Assembly: GCF_904849725.1 (NCBI RefSeq)
Contig: NC_058522.1
Span: 228,321,084 to 228,385,083 of the forward strand
DNA: 64,000 bases
Direction: 5' to 3'
From: Hordeum vulgare subsp. vulgare
Taxonomy: Eukaryota; Streptophyta; Magnoliopsida; Poales; Poaceae
The notes below the pieces were generated by a model. That model did not search any database. It worked only from the letters and a program-made list of their open reading frames with translations, and was not told the origin of the DNA. Below are positions 44,320 through 56,842 of this stretch, piece by piece; positions within the stretch are counted from its first letter, which is position 1; every line of letters starts with the position of its first letter. The position numbers and the translations under genes are program-made.

Positions 44320-45794
44320 TGATACTTCCATTTTACTTCATGAATTATTATTAATATTTTTGTTCTTCTTGTCCATTATTCACTATTATCATACAATTCC
44401 TGTGCCCTTTTTCTCTGAATATGCCAGGTACATCACAAAGTGGGAAAATCTGGAAACTGGAATTCTGGATCGGGAAACCGAGAAAAAGGTAGAAAAATCA
44501 ACATGCTCCAAATGAACTGAAATTTCACGGATAATTTTACCGGAATATTTAAGAATTAATGGTCTAAAAATAAACCAGGGGGTGGTCTCACCCTCATGCC
44601 TTGTGGCCACCCTGCTGGCCCTCTCACATCCCTCTTCTCCTATATGGTGTGTTTTGACATAGAAAAATCATAAGAAACCTTTCAGGTCAAAGTTCCACTG
44701 TCTCGAGGCGAAAACCTAAGTAGAGGCCCTTCTGCTCTCCGCATAGAGATTATGCTGGGGAAACTTCCCTCCAGGAGGGATAAATTGAATCCATAGTCAT
44801 CACCAACGCTTCCTCCTTCGTCGGAGGATCAATATTCATCGACATCTTCACTGGAACCATCTCATATCCAACTCTAGTTCATCTCTTGTACTCAATTTTT
44901 GTCTCTAAACCTTAGATTGGTACCCGTGGGTTACTAGTTGTGTTGATTACACCTTGAAGTTCAAGCGTGTTGGATTACTCGGTGAAAGATATTATGTTCA
45001 AATCCTTGATTATCATTATTACACCTCTAATCTTAAACATGTTGATGAGGCATGAGTAGTAACTATTATTCCTGAGGACATGGGAAATTTTTCGTTATAA
45101 GTACTCATATAAAGTTGGTATTGATTCGATATTTCAATGATATGTATGTTGTTACTTTTCTTAGTGGTGTCATGTGAATGTCGACGACATGACACTTCAC
45201 CATGGTATGGGACTAAGGGAAGCCACTCTTGAGTAACAAGTAGTTGATGGTTTTCGACAATAAATAGAAGGTTAAACCCCAGTTGTAGCGTTGCTTCGTG
45301 AGGGGTAGATTTGGATCCACACGTTTAATTCTATGGTTAGATTTTTCTTAATTATTGCTTCATAGTTGTGGATGCTTGCGGGATAGGGTAATCATAAGTT
45401 GGTTGTTTGTTCAAGTATGAAAAACACCGTAGCAACGGTCGACCCACATATCAACTTATCAAAGTAGCGAACATGAAACAAATCAATATGACGAATATGT
45501 CTAGACGGGAATTCCCATGTGTCCTCGGGAGCACTTGCTTTTTATAAGTGTACATTAAGGCTTGTCCTTTGCTACAAAAAGTATTGGTCTACCTTTCTGC
45601 ACCTTTCCTACTATTTTTACTTGTCACTTGTTACAAATTATATTGCTACAAAACTATCTATCAATGTTACTTACAACACTTCCAAAGAATACCTTGCTGA
45701 AAACCACTTGTCATTTCCTTCTGCTCCTCGTTGGGTTCGACACTCTTACTTACTGAAAGGATTATGATTGACACCCTATAGTTTTGGTTCAGCA
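44320..45794 (+). repeat. 5' LTR of the Athila-type element
   Basis: Starts TGATACTTCCATTTT and ends near GGTTCAGCA at 45794, where related elements have GGTTATCA. The flanking bases at 44315-44319 (ttctg) should be the TSD, but its partner lies outside the window. The last 300 bp include the TCGTTGGGTTCGACACTCTT stretch common before Athila PBSs. Confidence 0.8.
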
Positions 45795-45805
45795 AAACTC
45801 TTTTC

Positions 45806-45824
45806 TAGCACCATTTACGGATAG
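45806..45824 (+). other. Degenerate primer-binding site, Asp-tRNA type
   Basis: TAGCACCATTTACGGATAG sits where Athila elements carry TGGCGCCGTTGCCGGGGAG. About seven of nineteen positions differ, mostly G-to-A or C-to-T, so priming is unlikely. Confidence 0.65.
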
Positions 45825-45900
45825 TGAAGCGCCTTTGATAAGTGGAAATTGGTAAGGAAATATTATCGGTATGTGCTAAAATTTACTGTTGCTTTTCATT

Positions 45901-46834
45901 ATGAATGATAACTCTTTGAGTGGCTTGTCCGGGGCATCTACATCTCAAATGAAAGTTAAAGAAGTTGTTTATTAACCTACTGAACCTATTAAGATATTTA
46001 TTATGGGATTCCTTCACGTATGGTAGAGAAACTGTTGGCTAATCCTTATAAAGGTTCAACTCATCCTCGTTACGATTTGATATATGTCGATGAGATTTGT
46101 GGATTGTTTAAGCTTTCAGGTCTACCTGGAGACAAAGTTAAGAAGTATGTTTTACCTTGCTCTTCAGAGGTAAAAGCATGAATGTGGTACACACTATTGG
46201 ATGATATTAGATCATGGGACTGGAATCGCTTAAAGCTGGAATTTCATCAGAAGTTTTATCCTGTGCATCTAATTCATCATGATCGGATTTTATTTATAAT
46301 TGTTGGCCTCATGAAGGAGAAAGTATCGCTCAAGCTTGGGGGGGGGCTTAAATCTATGATGCACACTTGCCCCAGCCATGAGCTCTCAAGAAAAAATTAT
46401 GCTCGGTTTTCTCATGATGATCAAACATTACTCGATTCTTGTGATACTAGTTCCTATAGGAACGAAATTGTTTAATTCCGATGAGATCTTCTAGAAAAGG
46501 TTAAATGCAACTCTGAAGATTGCGAACTCAAGAAGGTAAAGAGTCGGGTATAAAGCTTATTTTTGATTGCGTTAAATCTTTTATGGAAACTTCTTATTTC
46601 CATGAGTTTAGAAATAAATATGGTCTTGACTCTGAGCTAGTAGCTACTTTGTGTGTATGTTTTGCTACCTATGTTGATCTTCCCAAGGAGAACTGGTTTA
46701 AATATCATCCTCCCATTGAAAAATTACGTGAGGAATCTGTTACAATTAACAAGGAAGAAATAACTGTTAACCATGTTAATCGAATTGTTCCTACTTCTAA
46801 CATTGAGAAACCTCCTTTGTCTTGTTCGGATTAG
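45901..46834 (+). pseudogene. Athila-type gag (broken)
   Basis: The ATG at 45901 opens MNDNSLSGLSGASTSQMKVK, a common start for this lineage, with a stop after KEVVY. The capsid-like part reads WYTLLDDIRSWDWNRLKLEF, then HQKFYPVHLIHHDR (46182-46475). A G-run at about 46340 (CTTGGGGGGGGCTT) marks a likely slippage frameshift. The frame 46520-46834 continues with ELVATLCVCFATYVDLPKEN and ends at a stop after PPLSCSD. No zinc knuckle is visible. Gag would form the particle; this copy cannot. Confidence 0.75.
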
Positions 46835-46952
46835 GGAACACACTAAGGCTACAACTATGGTTAATAAAAGTTATGTTAGGACACCTAACCTTCTTAACAA
46901 ATAAACTTTGAGCCTAATATTTCGATAGTTAAAGATCTCCTAGTTCATAATA

Positions 46953-47716
46953 TTGATGGGCCGGTTATTTACCTCTATGATAAAGCTACTAGGATTGCAA
47001 AACCTATTAGTAATAAGCGAGATGAACTCGATAAAAAATAAACTAGTGGTAGGCATGCCTATCATCTCAGTTAAAATTGGAGATCATTTCTATCATGGCC
47101 TATGTGATATTGGTCTTAGTGTTAGTGCTATGCCCTTTACATTATATCAAGAAATTATGCATGATATAGCACCCTCTAATATTGAAGATATTAATGTCCC
47201 TACTAAACTTGTAAACAGTGATACTATTTCACCAGTCGGGATTGTAAGAGATGTTGAAGTCTTGTGTGTAAAAGTCAAGTACCCAACTGATTAGTTAGTA
47301 CTTGGTTCAGAACGAGATAAATTTTGTCCCGTCATATTTGGTAGACCTTTCTTGAATACTGTTAATGCTGAAATTACTTGTGCTACTGAGAAGATCAAAG
47401 TGAGCTTTCGTGATGTCTCATGATTTTAATTTTTCCAAGTTTAGTAAGCATCCACATGAAAAATAATTACCTAATAAGGATGAAATATTTGGTCTTGCTT
47501 CTATTGCAATGCCTCCTACCGATCTATTAGAACAATATTTGCTAGACTACAAGAATGATATGCGTGTGAATGAAAGGAATGAAATAGATAATTTATTCTT
47601 TGATCAACAACCTATCCTTAAAGACAACCTAATAGTTGATATTTTAGGTGATCCTCCTCCACCCAAGGGAGATCCCATGTATGAGCTTAACACATTGCCT
47701 AATACATTGAAATAGG
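46953..47716 (+). pseudogene. Athila-type protease (broken)
   Basis: The translation VGMPIISVKIGDHFYHGLCD ILG-type region shows the catalytic motif as C-D-I-G where the lineage has D-L-G, then SVSAMPFTLYQEIMHDI and IEDINVPTKLVNSDTISPVG. The frame stops at 47292 within the usual KYPxDFLVLG motif, then continues as LVLGSERDKFCPVIFGRPFL in the same frame. The frame 47509-47715 is the protease-RT linker (PPTDLLEQYLLDYKNDMRV). Confidence 0.78.
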
Positions 47717-48640
47717 CTTATCTTGATGCAAAGAAGATATATCATGTTATTATCAGTGCTAACCTTTCAGAGCATGAAGAAAAGAGATTACTAAAAAATT
47801 TAAGAAAGCACGGGGCTATTATTGGTTATACTCTTGATGATATTAAGGGCATAAGCCCCACTCTTTGTCAGCGCAAGATTGATATGAAACCGGATACTAA
47901 ACTAGTCATTGATCATCAACGCCTTCTGAAACCTAAGATGAAAGAGGTGGTAAGAACTGAAATACTAAAACTTCTGGAGGAATGTATAATTTATCCTATT
48001 TTTGATAGTAGACGGGTAAGTCATGTTCATTTTTTCCCCTAAGAAAGGTGGTATAATTGTTGCTCCTAATGATAAAATGAACTTATTACACAAAGGATGG
48101 TAACTGGTTATAGGATGGTAATTGATTTTAGGAAATTGAACAAAGCTACTAGAAAAGATCATTACCCCTTGCCCTTTTATTGATCAAATGTTAGAATGAT
48201 TATCTAAGCACACACACTTTTTCTTTCTTGATGGACATTCTAGATTCTTGCAAATACCTGTGTCAAAAGAAGATCAAGAGAAAACTACCTTTACTTTACC
48301 TTTTGGAACTTATGCTTATAGGCGTATGACTTTTGGTCTATGCAATGCACCTGCTATCGTTCAAAGATGTATGATTGCTATATTCTGTGACTTTTGGGAA
48401 AATATTGTTGAGGTTTTATGGATTTTTTTTCTATTTACGAGACTTCTTTTGATGATTACATGAGCAACCTTGATCGAGTTTTGCAAAAATGTGAAGAAAT
48501 TAATCTTGTCTTGAATTGGGAGAAGTGCCAATTTTTGGTGAATGACGGTATAGTACTTGGGCATAAAATTTATGAACAAGATATTAAGGTGCATAAGGAC
48601 AAATTTGATGCAATAGACAAAATGCCAAGCTAGAAGATAT
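47717..48640 (+). pseudogene. Athila-type reverse transcriptase (broken)
   Basis: Blocks YRMVIDFRKLNKATRKDHYP, QIPVSKEDQEKTTFTLPFGT and YAYRRMTFGLCNAPAIVQRC are clear. The active-site box, normally M-D-D-F in this lineage, reads M-D-F-F at about 48418-48430, so the second aspartate is gone, and the frame changes here between 48248-48463 and 48418-48633. FDDYMSNLDRVLQKCEEINL and GIVLGHKIYEQDIKVHKDK follow. With both a shift and a lost catalytic residue the enzyme is dead. Confidence 0.83.
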
Positions 48641-49310
48641 CAATGGTATAAGAAGTTTCCTCGGTCATGCTGATTTCTATAGGAGTTTCATTACAGATTT
48701 CTCGAAGATTTCTAGGCCATTAACTTATCTTCATCAAAAATATGTTCCTATTTTTTTTATGATGATTGTATACAAGCCTTTGAAATACTTAAGAAACCCT
48801 TAATTTCTACACCTATTTGTAAACCACGTGATTTGAACTTACCCTTTGAAATTTGTGTGATGCTAGTGATTATGCTGTTGTTGTTGTTCTTGGGAAAAGA
48901 GAAGACAAGAAATTGAATTTTATTCCTTATGCTTGTAAGACCCTAGATGATGCTCAAATAAATTATGCTACTACTGAAAAAAGAGTTTTTAGCAGTTTTG
49001 TTTGCATGTGATAAGTTTAGACCTTACACCATTGATTCTACAATAACTATTCACACTGATCATGCTCCTATTAAATACCTTATGGAAAAGAAAGATGTTG
49101 AACCGAGACTTATGAGATGGGTGCTATTACTCCAAGAATCTGACTTGCATATCATTGATAGGAAAGGAGCTGAAAACCCTATAACAGATAACTTGTTTAG
49201 GATGGAAAATGTTCTTGATAACCAACTTCTCATTGATGATAATTTTCCTGATGAACAACTTGCGCTTAAAAATAATTCACAGTACTCCTTCTTATGCAGA
49301 TTATTCTAAT
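48641..49310 (+). pseudogene. Athila-type RNase H (broken)
   Basis: Starts with the connection remnant RSFLGHADFYRSFITDFSKI and a shifted segment with YAVVVVLGKREDKKL. The open frame 48965-49309 carries LKKEFLAVLFACDKFRPYTI, SITIHTDHAPIKYLMEKKD-like text and EPRLMRWVLLLQESDLHIID, ending NPITDNLFRMENV. The conserved DHAP and RW motifs identify RNase H of the Gypsy type. Confidence 0.82.
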
Positions 49311-50482
49311 TACATTGTTGCTAAATATATTCTGCCTAGCTACACCTATAAACAAAAGAAAAAAATCTTTTATTACTGAAGACATTACTTTTGGTATGAC
49401 CCACATCTTAATAAAGAAGGTGTAGATGGTGTTATTATACATTGTATACCTGAGCATGAACAGGAACTTATCCTAAGGAAGTGTCATTCTGAGGCCTACA
49501 GAGGACACCATGCTGGTGACCGAACTACAGATGCTCTTACGTATGTCCTTTCATGTGATGAATGTCAAAGTGTTTGTAACATTGGTTAACATGAGGAAAT
49601 GCCTATGAATTATTTCATTGCTATTGAACCATTTTATGTCCGCGGCTTTGATTTTATGGGCTCTTTTCCTTCTTCTAATTGGTATACTCATATTTTAGTT
49701 CATGTTGATTACTTTACTAAGTGGCTACAAGCAATTGCAACTAGTAGTGCTGATCACAACACTTCTATTAAAATGCTTAAAGACGTCATTTTCCCGAGGT
49801 TTGTAGTCCCTAGATATTTAATGACTGATGGTGGTTCACATTTTATTCATGGTGCTTTCTGTACAATCCTAGATAAATATTATGTTGACCTTAGAATTGC
49901 ATGATGTTATCATCCTCATTCTAGTGGCCAAGTTCAATTGAGCAACCGAGAAATAAAATTGATATTGCAAAAGATTGTCAATAGGTCTAGAAAGAATTGG
50001 TCTAAGAAACTTGATGATGCTTTATGGGGTTATAGAACTCCTTATAAAATCCCATGGAGATGTCTCCTTAGAAAATTCTTTATTAACAAGCTTGAAATTT
50101 ACCTCTTGAGTTAGCACATAAAGCTTACTGGGCAATTAAATAACTTAACTATGACTTTAAACTTGCCGCTGAAAAGAGGTTATTTGATAGTAGCTCACTA
50201 GATGAATGGAGGACACAAGCCTTTGAAAATGCCGAGTTATTTAAATAAAAAGTTAAAAGATGGCATGATAAGAGAATCCAAAAGTGAGAATTCAATGGAG
50301 GAGATCTAGTGCTTTTGTACAATTATTGTTTCAAATTCTTTGCAGGTAAACTCCTCTCCAAATGGGAAGGCCCATATCTTGTCGAGGAGGTACATTGCTC
50401 CGGTGCTACAAAGATCAACAATTTTGAAGGCAATAATCCTAGAGTCGTAATTGGGAAAAGAATTAAGCATTACATCTGAGGT
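49311..50482 (+). pseudogene. Athila-type integrase (broken)
   Basis: The zinc-finger remnant (CHSEAYRGHHAGDRTTDAL) is followed by the core frame 49599-49904 with FYVRGFDFMGSFPSSNWYTH, LVHVDYFTKWLQAIATSSAD and FPRFVVPRYLMTDGGSHFIH. Further fragments include [11 protein letters not shown] sequence, [19 protein letters not shown] and the C-terminal LSKWEGPYLVEEVHCSGATK, INNFEGNNPRVVIGKRIKHY, ending TGA near 50480. It is separated by many stops. Confidence 0.82.
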
Positions 50483-50718
50483 GCGCCCATTAATGTTGCA
50501 ACTAACATTATCCAAGTGATAACATCGGAGGAGCACATAAAAAGGAGTAGGTACGTGAAATGGTAAGAAAATAGACTCTAAAAATTCCAAAAAAATATGT
50601 TTTGTTGGTTCTAGTATTTTAGAAAAATTACAAAAATAAAATGAGTCAGGGGACCCAAGAGCAAGACCCAAGGCAATAGGGCGCGACCACCACCTGGTTG
50701 CGCCCTCATGCCTTGGGG
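50483..50718 (+). other. Post-pol region of the Athila-type element
   Basis: Non-coding DNA after integrase, ending at the insertion point of the minus-strand Athila relative; it resumes at 58191 with CCTCGTGTGCCTCCCAGAC. A GCGCGACCACC/GGTTGCGCCC pair near 50680-50705 can form a small hairpin. Confidence 0.65.
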
Positions 50719-52211
50719 TCATACTTGTGATCCGCGTTGGGTTTTCCGTAAAGAGGAACGGGTTATCGTAGCACAATGTGGGTGAGTATGTTCCTCAATT
50801 ATGGAACCAAGGTTTATCAAACCAATAGGAATATTAACCACAACCATCGTCAATGGCTACACACAAAAGAACAAACAACTTGCACCCAACGTGGTCAACA
50901 GACTTTTCAATCCTCTTGTTCTTATGATTTGCGAGCGAGTGAGGTGTGTAGATAATTGTAGATAGCAAGATAAAATGAATGAAAGTAAATGGAAGCAAGG
51001 TATTGAAGGTTTTTTATATATGTTGTGATTATATCTAGGGGCATAGTTTTCCCTAATGGCATCTCTCATGAAATATAGTATACGGTTGGTAAACAAATTA
51101 CTGTTCGGACAATGAGAGAAAAGCGGATAGTTATGCGATATTCAAGGCAATGAACATGTCCATATAGGCATCATGTCCATAAACAAATAGGACGAATCCT
51201 GCCTGCAACTATTACTATTACTCCACTCATCGACCGCTATCCAGCATGCATGTGGAGTATTAAGTAAAATAGAGTAATCCATGAAGAACAATGACATGAT
51301 GTAGACAAAGTAAACTCAAGCAATATGAATAAACCTCATTGTTTTATCCTTAGTATCAGCAACACAAAGACGCATCTTGTCCCCTTCCATCACTGGAATA
51401 TAGAAATTCGCCAGGTTGAACCTACTACAAGGCACCTTTCTCACTAAAGAAATATCAATCTAGTTGGCCAAACTATTTCAATAGATCAGAGAGAATTATG
51501 AAGCTATTGTAATCATGCACATAAGAATCATCTAAGTATTCAGAGGAGACTCAAATATTCATCATTAATAATCTGATCATAAACGCACAATTCATCGGAT
51601 CCTAACAAATGGACCGCACAAAATCAATTACATCATGTGGATCAAAGTGAAGATGCAACGATCATTGTATTGAAGGTCAAGAGAGAGAGAGAGAAAGAGA
51701 TTACCATCTAGGTACTGGATATGGACCCATATGTTTGTGGTGAACTACTCACACATCATCGTGAGGCCCTCGTCTGTAACTTCATGACCGATCCCCCCTT
51801 TGACACGGTGCGAGAACAGAGGTCCAGATGGCTTCCCATTGGAAGAGAAACTTGTGGTAGCATAAAAAGTGTATACGAGAATTTAGGAGCTAGAGAACGG
51901 AGTCGGGAGGGCCTCGAGGGGCCGACAAGCCAACAAGGTGCCCCAAGGCTGCATCTGGTTGGCTTATGGGGCCCTCGTCTGTCCCTAGCCTTCCCCTTAT
52001 GCTTGTTGCTCTTCTTTTGTTCCAGAAATAATCACCAAAAGTTTCAGGTCAATTGGACTTTGTTTGTTATGGAAAACCTCAAAACTGAAAACACGCAGAA
52101 AACGACATCTGGCACCGGGCACTGGGTCAGTAGGTTAGTGCTTAAAAATAATGTAAATTGGTAAATAAATACCCCCAAGCTTTTAAATTATAAATATTTG
52201 GAGAAGTATCA
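50719..52211 (-). repeat. 3' LTR of the Sabrina/WHAM-like element
   Basis: From TCATACTTG (probably altered TGATACTTG) to GAAGTATCA, 1493 bp. It matches the right LTR from about 50932 to 52170; the outermost 40-90 bp of the two LTRs differ, the left one carrying a short GCTTGGGGG copy that resembles the adjacent PPT. Confidence 0.78.
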
Positions 52212-52226
52212 AGCATCCCCAAGCTC
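52212..52226 (-). other. Polypurine tract of the Sabrina/WHAM-like element
   Basis: GAGCTTGGGGATGCT on the minus strand directly precedes the 3' LTR start TGATAC. A second similar GCTTGGGGATGC occurs at about 54270-54285. Confidence 0.7.
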
Positions 52227-55100
52227 AATTCTTGCTCGTCCTCGAGTAGGTAAATGATAAAAACAATTTTTTTGATGTGAGATGCTATCCATGATGTAAT
52301 CTTATGCAGGTATGCTCATTGAGAAATGCTGAATAATAAAAAAATTAACACAACAATACTCATAGGTATAAGGAGCAAAATCATTAATCTTTATAAGTAT
52401 ACGATCCTCAAAGATTGTTTTACCCCATTCATCTTATTATATTAGCAAAGCATGGTTCCATCTTCACCACATTAATACAAATGTCAAGCACCACGGTGTC
52501 CAAGACGGGTAATTGGATCGTACTTTTTCAATATGCATCAACTTTTTATTCTTCACACAATACATGAGTGTGAACAATTGGACATAGCATAAAGGTGGAA
52601 TAGAATATGGTGGTAGGTTTCAAAGGGGTGAAAGTGGAGAAAATAATTTCACATCAACTAGGCATATCAACGGTCTATGGAGATGCTCATTGATAGATAT
52701 GGACGTGAGGAGTAGGGATTGCCATGCAAATGATGCACTAGAGCCATAAGTGTATGAAAGCTCCATTGAAGCTAATTGGGGTGTGCATCCAACTTGCTTG
52801 CTCATGAAGACCTCGGGCATTTGAGAAACCCCATCATTATAATATACAAGCAAAATTTATGAAAAAGTGATTCCCACTAGAATATCAATGATATAATCAT
52901 GAGACTCTCTATATGAAGCAGAAGGTGCCACTTTGAGGCACAAGTGTGGTAAAGAATAATAGCAAAGTCCCTTCTCTCTTTTTCTCTCATTCATTTTTTC
53001 TCATTTCATCATTTTTTATATGGTGGGATCATTTGGCCTCCGCCATTTTTATTTCCTCACTAGGACAATGCTCTAATAATGATGATCATCATACTTCTAT
53101 TTACTTACAAATCAATATGAAAACCGATAGGACAATATAACTCTATACGAATGTCTCTGGCAGTGTATCAGGATGGGCAAAGATCTAGCGTGACATGTAT
53201 AAAAATATGATGAATGGTGGCTTTGCCACAAATAATATGTCAGCTCTATATGATCATGCAAAGCATTACGATGATGAACGAACTAGTCATGTGAAGTGAT
53301 GATGTCATTTACATCGCAACATATCTCAGAATGGCTATGGAAATGCCATGATAGGTAGGTATGGTGGCTATTTTGAGGAGAATATGAAAGACTTATGTGC
53401 AATAGATCGTGTTGTCGCAGGGTTTGGATGCACCGGTGAAAGTTGCACCGATCCTCAGGTGAGAACGAGTGTTGCACGGTACCAAAGAGGCTAGCAAATA
53501 CAAGGAGGTGAGATTGCGTATGTCCATGGTGTCACATTAGTCATGGAGAACTCATGTACTTATTGCAAAGTTGTATCAGTTTTATCAAAAATTAAAGTAC
53601 TACTCGCATGCCCCGAGAGAGATGGTTGGTAGGAATAAACCATCACGTGACTCCAACTCAAAGCAACACTAGGATTTCAACGATGAATAGAAATGCTCAC
53701 AGATCATCACCATGTCATTTTAAGTTTTAGATAAAAAATAAGTTTACATATCTTAATATGGAAACCTCTTTCAACTAATAATAATGCACTCACACCTTTT
53801 TAATATCACCACATCAATATCATTAACCCATAATTTCTCTATATGTGCTACATGATGGTTTTAATTATCACTCATTGAACACCCATTATTTTTGATATAG
53901 TCTTATGACCCATGCAAATTACTGTTACTATATATTTAACTCCAAAACAAATATAATTGAAGAACCAGGGCATAATATTTCTATAAAATCTACACGGCAT
54001 CGTGGTCAAACGATTATAAGTCAAGTACTAGAGCTACTTCTAAGCTCAAAAGATATAAGTGAAGGACATAGAGTATTCTAACAAATTGTAATGATGAGAT
54101 GACTCTCTCAAATAGGTATGTATATAAAATTATTATTTTGGCAAACTTAAAGTAAAAGCAAACAAAAGCAAACAATGCTCCAAGCAAAACTCATATCATG
54201 TGATGAATAAAAATGTAGCTCCAAGTGAGATATTGATGGATTAACACGAAAAGAGGGGATGTCTTCCGGGGCATCCCCAAGCTTAAATGCTTGAGTTTCC
54301 TAGAATATTACCTTTAGGTGCCTTAGGCATACCCATTCTTAGGTTTTTTCTTCTCCTCAATCCTTTTTCCATCGGGATAATACCCAATACTTGAAAAATT
54401 CAATCACATTAAACTCAACAAACTTCGTGACATCTGTTAGTATAAACAACATATCAAATACATTAAGGTGCTATTCTAATTTTCTTTTAGCATAGGGAAT
54501 TTTATTATAACTTCTCCATGTCTTATACAACCTGATTCAATCCATAGCAACACCAAAACAAGCAAACTATGCAAGCAAAAATAGAATATGACTAAAACAG
54601 AATAGTCTATAGTAATCTGTAATGAACCTATACTTCTGTAACTCCAAAAATTATTAAAGTTTAGGAATAACCAAGGAATTTTTATATAAATCCTTTGTAA
54701 AATTATCATCTTAAAAATATGTTTCAGTAAAATCAGAGAAATTCTGCACTATTCATCAAAGTTTCTGTTTTTGCACCGTATCGGTTTTACTCATCATACA
54801 AATCGTCCCAAAACATTTACTTGGAATAAAGACTAAATAAATCATAAAAACACAATAATTACATCAGAAATAATCATGTTATCACAAATAAACACATATT
54901 AAAATAATAAAAAATAAAGATAACTATTGGATTGCCTCAAAACAAGTGTTATTGTTTTACGCCCCTAGCTAGGCATATTGATAGTTTCAAGTGTTGTCAT
55001 CTTCGACACTCCACCCATAAGTGGGTCTAATGATTGATTCATAAGGTGGTCTAATTATATTTCTAGGGAATTGTTCCATTCCTTTCTTTATTCAAAGTGG
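52227..55100 (-). other. Internal non-coding region of the Sabrina/WHAM-like element
   Basis: Nearly 2.9 kb of AT-rich DNA without RT, RNase H or integrase motifs on either strand. Short frames such as 52620-52853 and 54476-54709 show nothing recognisable. In an autonomous relative pol would lie in this interval, so pol was lost before or after insertion. Confidence 0.65.
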
Positions 55101-55454
55101 AATCTTATGTTTCCCTCTTTCATGTCAAGTAGGATTGCATTCAATATAAAGCACAGCTAAATCTACACGCACATAATTTTTATTTGCAATTATGAGCACA
55201 TCATTTATTCTACCCAAGGATTTCTTAACGGTAGAATCCGCAAGATGCAAGTTTAGGGAACATTCTTCAATATTACTGAGACCAGGCACATCACATAAAG
55301 ATTTGGGTATAGTTGAAACGGTAGCACCAAGGTCACACAAAGAATTGCCTTCATATTTATTTATCTTAATTTTGATAGTTGGTTCCCGCTCATCATGCAA
55401 GTTTCTAGGAATAGAAACTTCAAGCTCAAATTTCTCATCATAAGCTTTTAACAT
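55101..55454 (-). pseudogene. Athila-lineage protease fragment
   Basis: A 109-codon minus-strand frame with VSIPRNLHDEREPTIKIKIN, the catalytic-type motif CDLGATVSTIPKSLCD (Asp-Leu-Gly, normal in this lineage), and SLGRINDVLIIANKNYVRVD. The active site looks intact, unlike the D-I-G of the host element. The frame ends before the usual GRPFL motif, so the domain is incomplete. Confidence 0.78.
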
Positions 55455-56817
55455 AGCTTCTACTATATGTTGAGTAAAAGATTTGTTTAGTTCATAAGCA
55501 TTGGGTGAGATAATAATGGATTACATCACGGAAATACATTCTACTAAAGAGAAATTATAATAATTAAAGTCCTTGTAATCCAAAATAGTAGGCGCATCAC
55601 TAGTTAATGTTTTGACCTCTTCAAACACACTTTTTCGGTTCTAGCATTAAAATAATCACCCTCCAGGCGAATAGGACGCTCCTTTACTAGAGTTGACTAA
55701 TCTTGAGTCTCTTCATTATTAATATTCTGAGAAGTAAACAAAGATTCAATACGATAAGTACCAATCATTTTAAGATCTTCATCATGATTGTGGTAAAAAC
55801 CGCGAGGAAGAGGTTTTTCTAGGAATTCCTTCTTAGCTTACATTAATTAATAGAAACTTGGATAGATTTAATAGTATAATTAAAATCATGCTTAGGAGGC
55901 AAAGATTTTTTAAGGTTTTCTACACTAAGAGAAGTCCTATCCATGTTTTTAGCCAAAGTATCAACAACATGCAATTATTCTTCTACCATAGTACTAAAAA
56001 CCTTTTCATAATTAATGAATTCCTTAATTGTGTTCTCAAGATCAGAGGGTATCCTACTATACTTTTTAGAAGAATTTCCATAATAATCTCCATAAGCATT
56101 AGGAACATTACCGGGATATGGCCCAGCATTGAAATTACCCCTATAAGCATTGTTGTTGAAATTATTTCACGAGACAAAGTTCACATCAATAGCATCATTA
56201 TTTTGCTCAATCAAGGTAGACAAGGGAATATCATTGGAACAACATGAGTATTTAGATTAGCAACCAAATTCGTAAGAGAATCCACTTTTTCACTCAAAGT
56301 AGCGATTTCCTCAACAGAATTTACCTTCTTACCGTTCGAGCTTATGCCATCGAGAATAATTGGTCACGACGTTGTCCAGAAGTTTTGTGGCCTCTCCTAA
56401 GGTGACATCCATAAATGTACTACATGTAGAAGAATATAGAAGATGTCGAGTCACAAAGTTTAGTCTAGCAAAGAAATTTTGGATAATCATCCACAAGTTT
56501 AAACCAAGTGTGGGGAAATTTCTTATCATCAATTTCATTCTCTCACATGCTTGTAAAACATGTTCTTGATCATGTGGTTTGTAATTAATTATTTGATTTC
56601 TAAGGGAAATGATCTTAGCAGGAGGAAAATACTTGGCAATAAAAGAATCTTTACACTTATCCCATGTTGCAATACTATTGTGTGGTAAAGATAAAGACCA
56701 AGATTTAGCTTTATCTCTGAGTGAAAATGAAAACAATTTAAATTTCATAATATCATTATCCATATACTTGTTATTTTGCATATCACATAGTTCAACAAAG
56801 GTATTGAGATGTGAAGC
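55455..56817 (-). pseudogene. Athila-lineage gag, N-terminus deleted
   Basis: Reading leftward from 56817, PASHLNTFVELCDMQNNKYM is mid-gag, where the lineage has a long N-terminal part that is absent here. FKLFSFSLRDKAKSWSLSLP and WDKCKDSFIAKYFPPAKIIS follow (56329-56781), then after a stop the C-terminal NAYRGNFNAGPYPGNVPNAY and SRIPSDLENTIKEFINYEKV (about 55980-56170), and VVDTLAKNMDRTSLSVENLK. The cut end coincides with the filler at 56818-56842. Confidence 0.8.
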
Positions 56818-56842
56818 GGGAAATGATCTTAGCAGGAGGAAA
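56604..56842. repeat. 25-bp templated duplication at a deletion joint
   Basis: GGGAAATGATCTTAGCAGGA plus five more bases occurs at 56604-56628 inside gag and again at 56818-56842, precisely between gag and the truncated right LTR. The second copy belongs to neither flank, so it is filler copied from 214 bp away during repair. Confidence 0.88.

Noticed and set aside
51721..52164. 147-codon plus-strand frame
   Set aside because: It is antisense to the LTR of the Sabrina-like element, and the same LTR region at 57.6-58.1 kb is broken in this frame.
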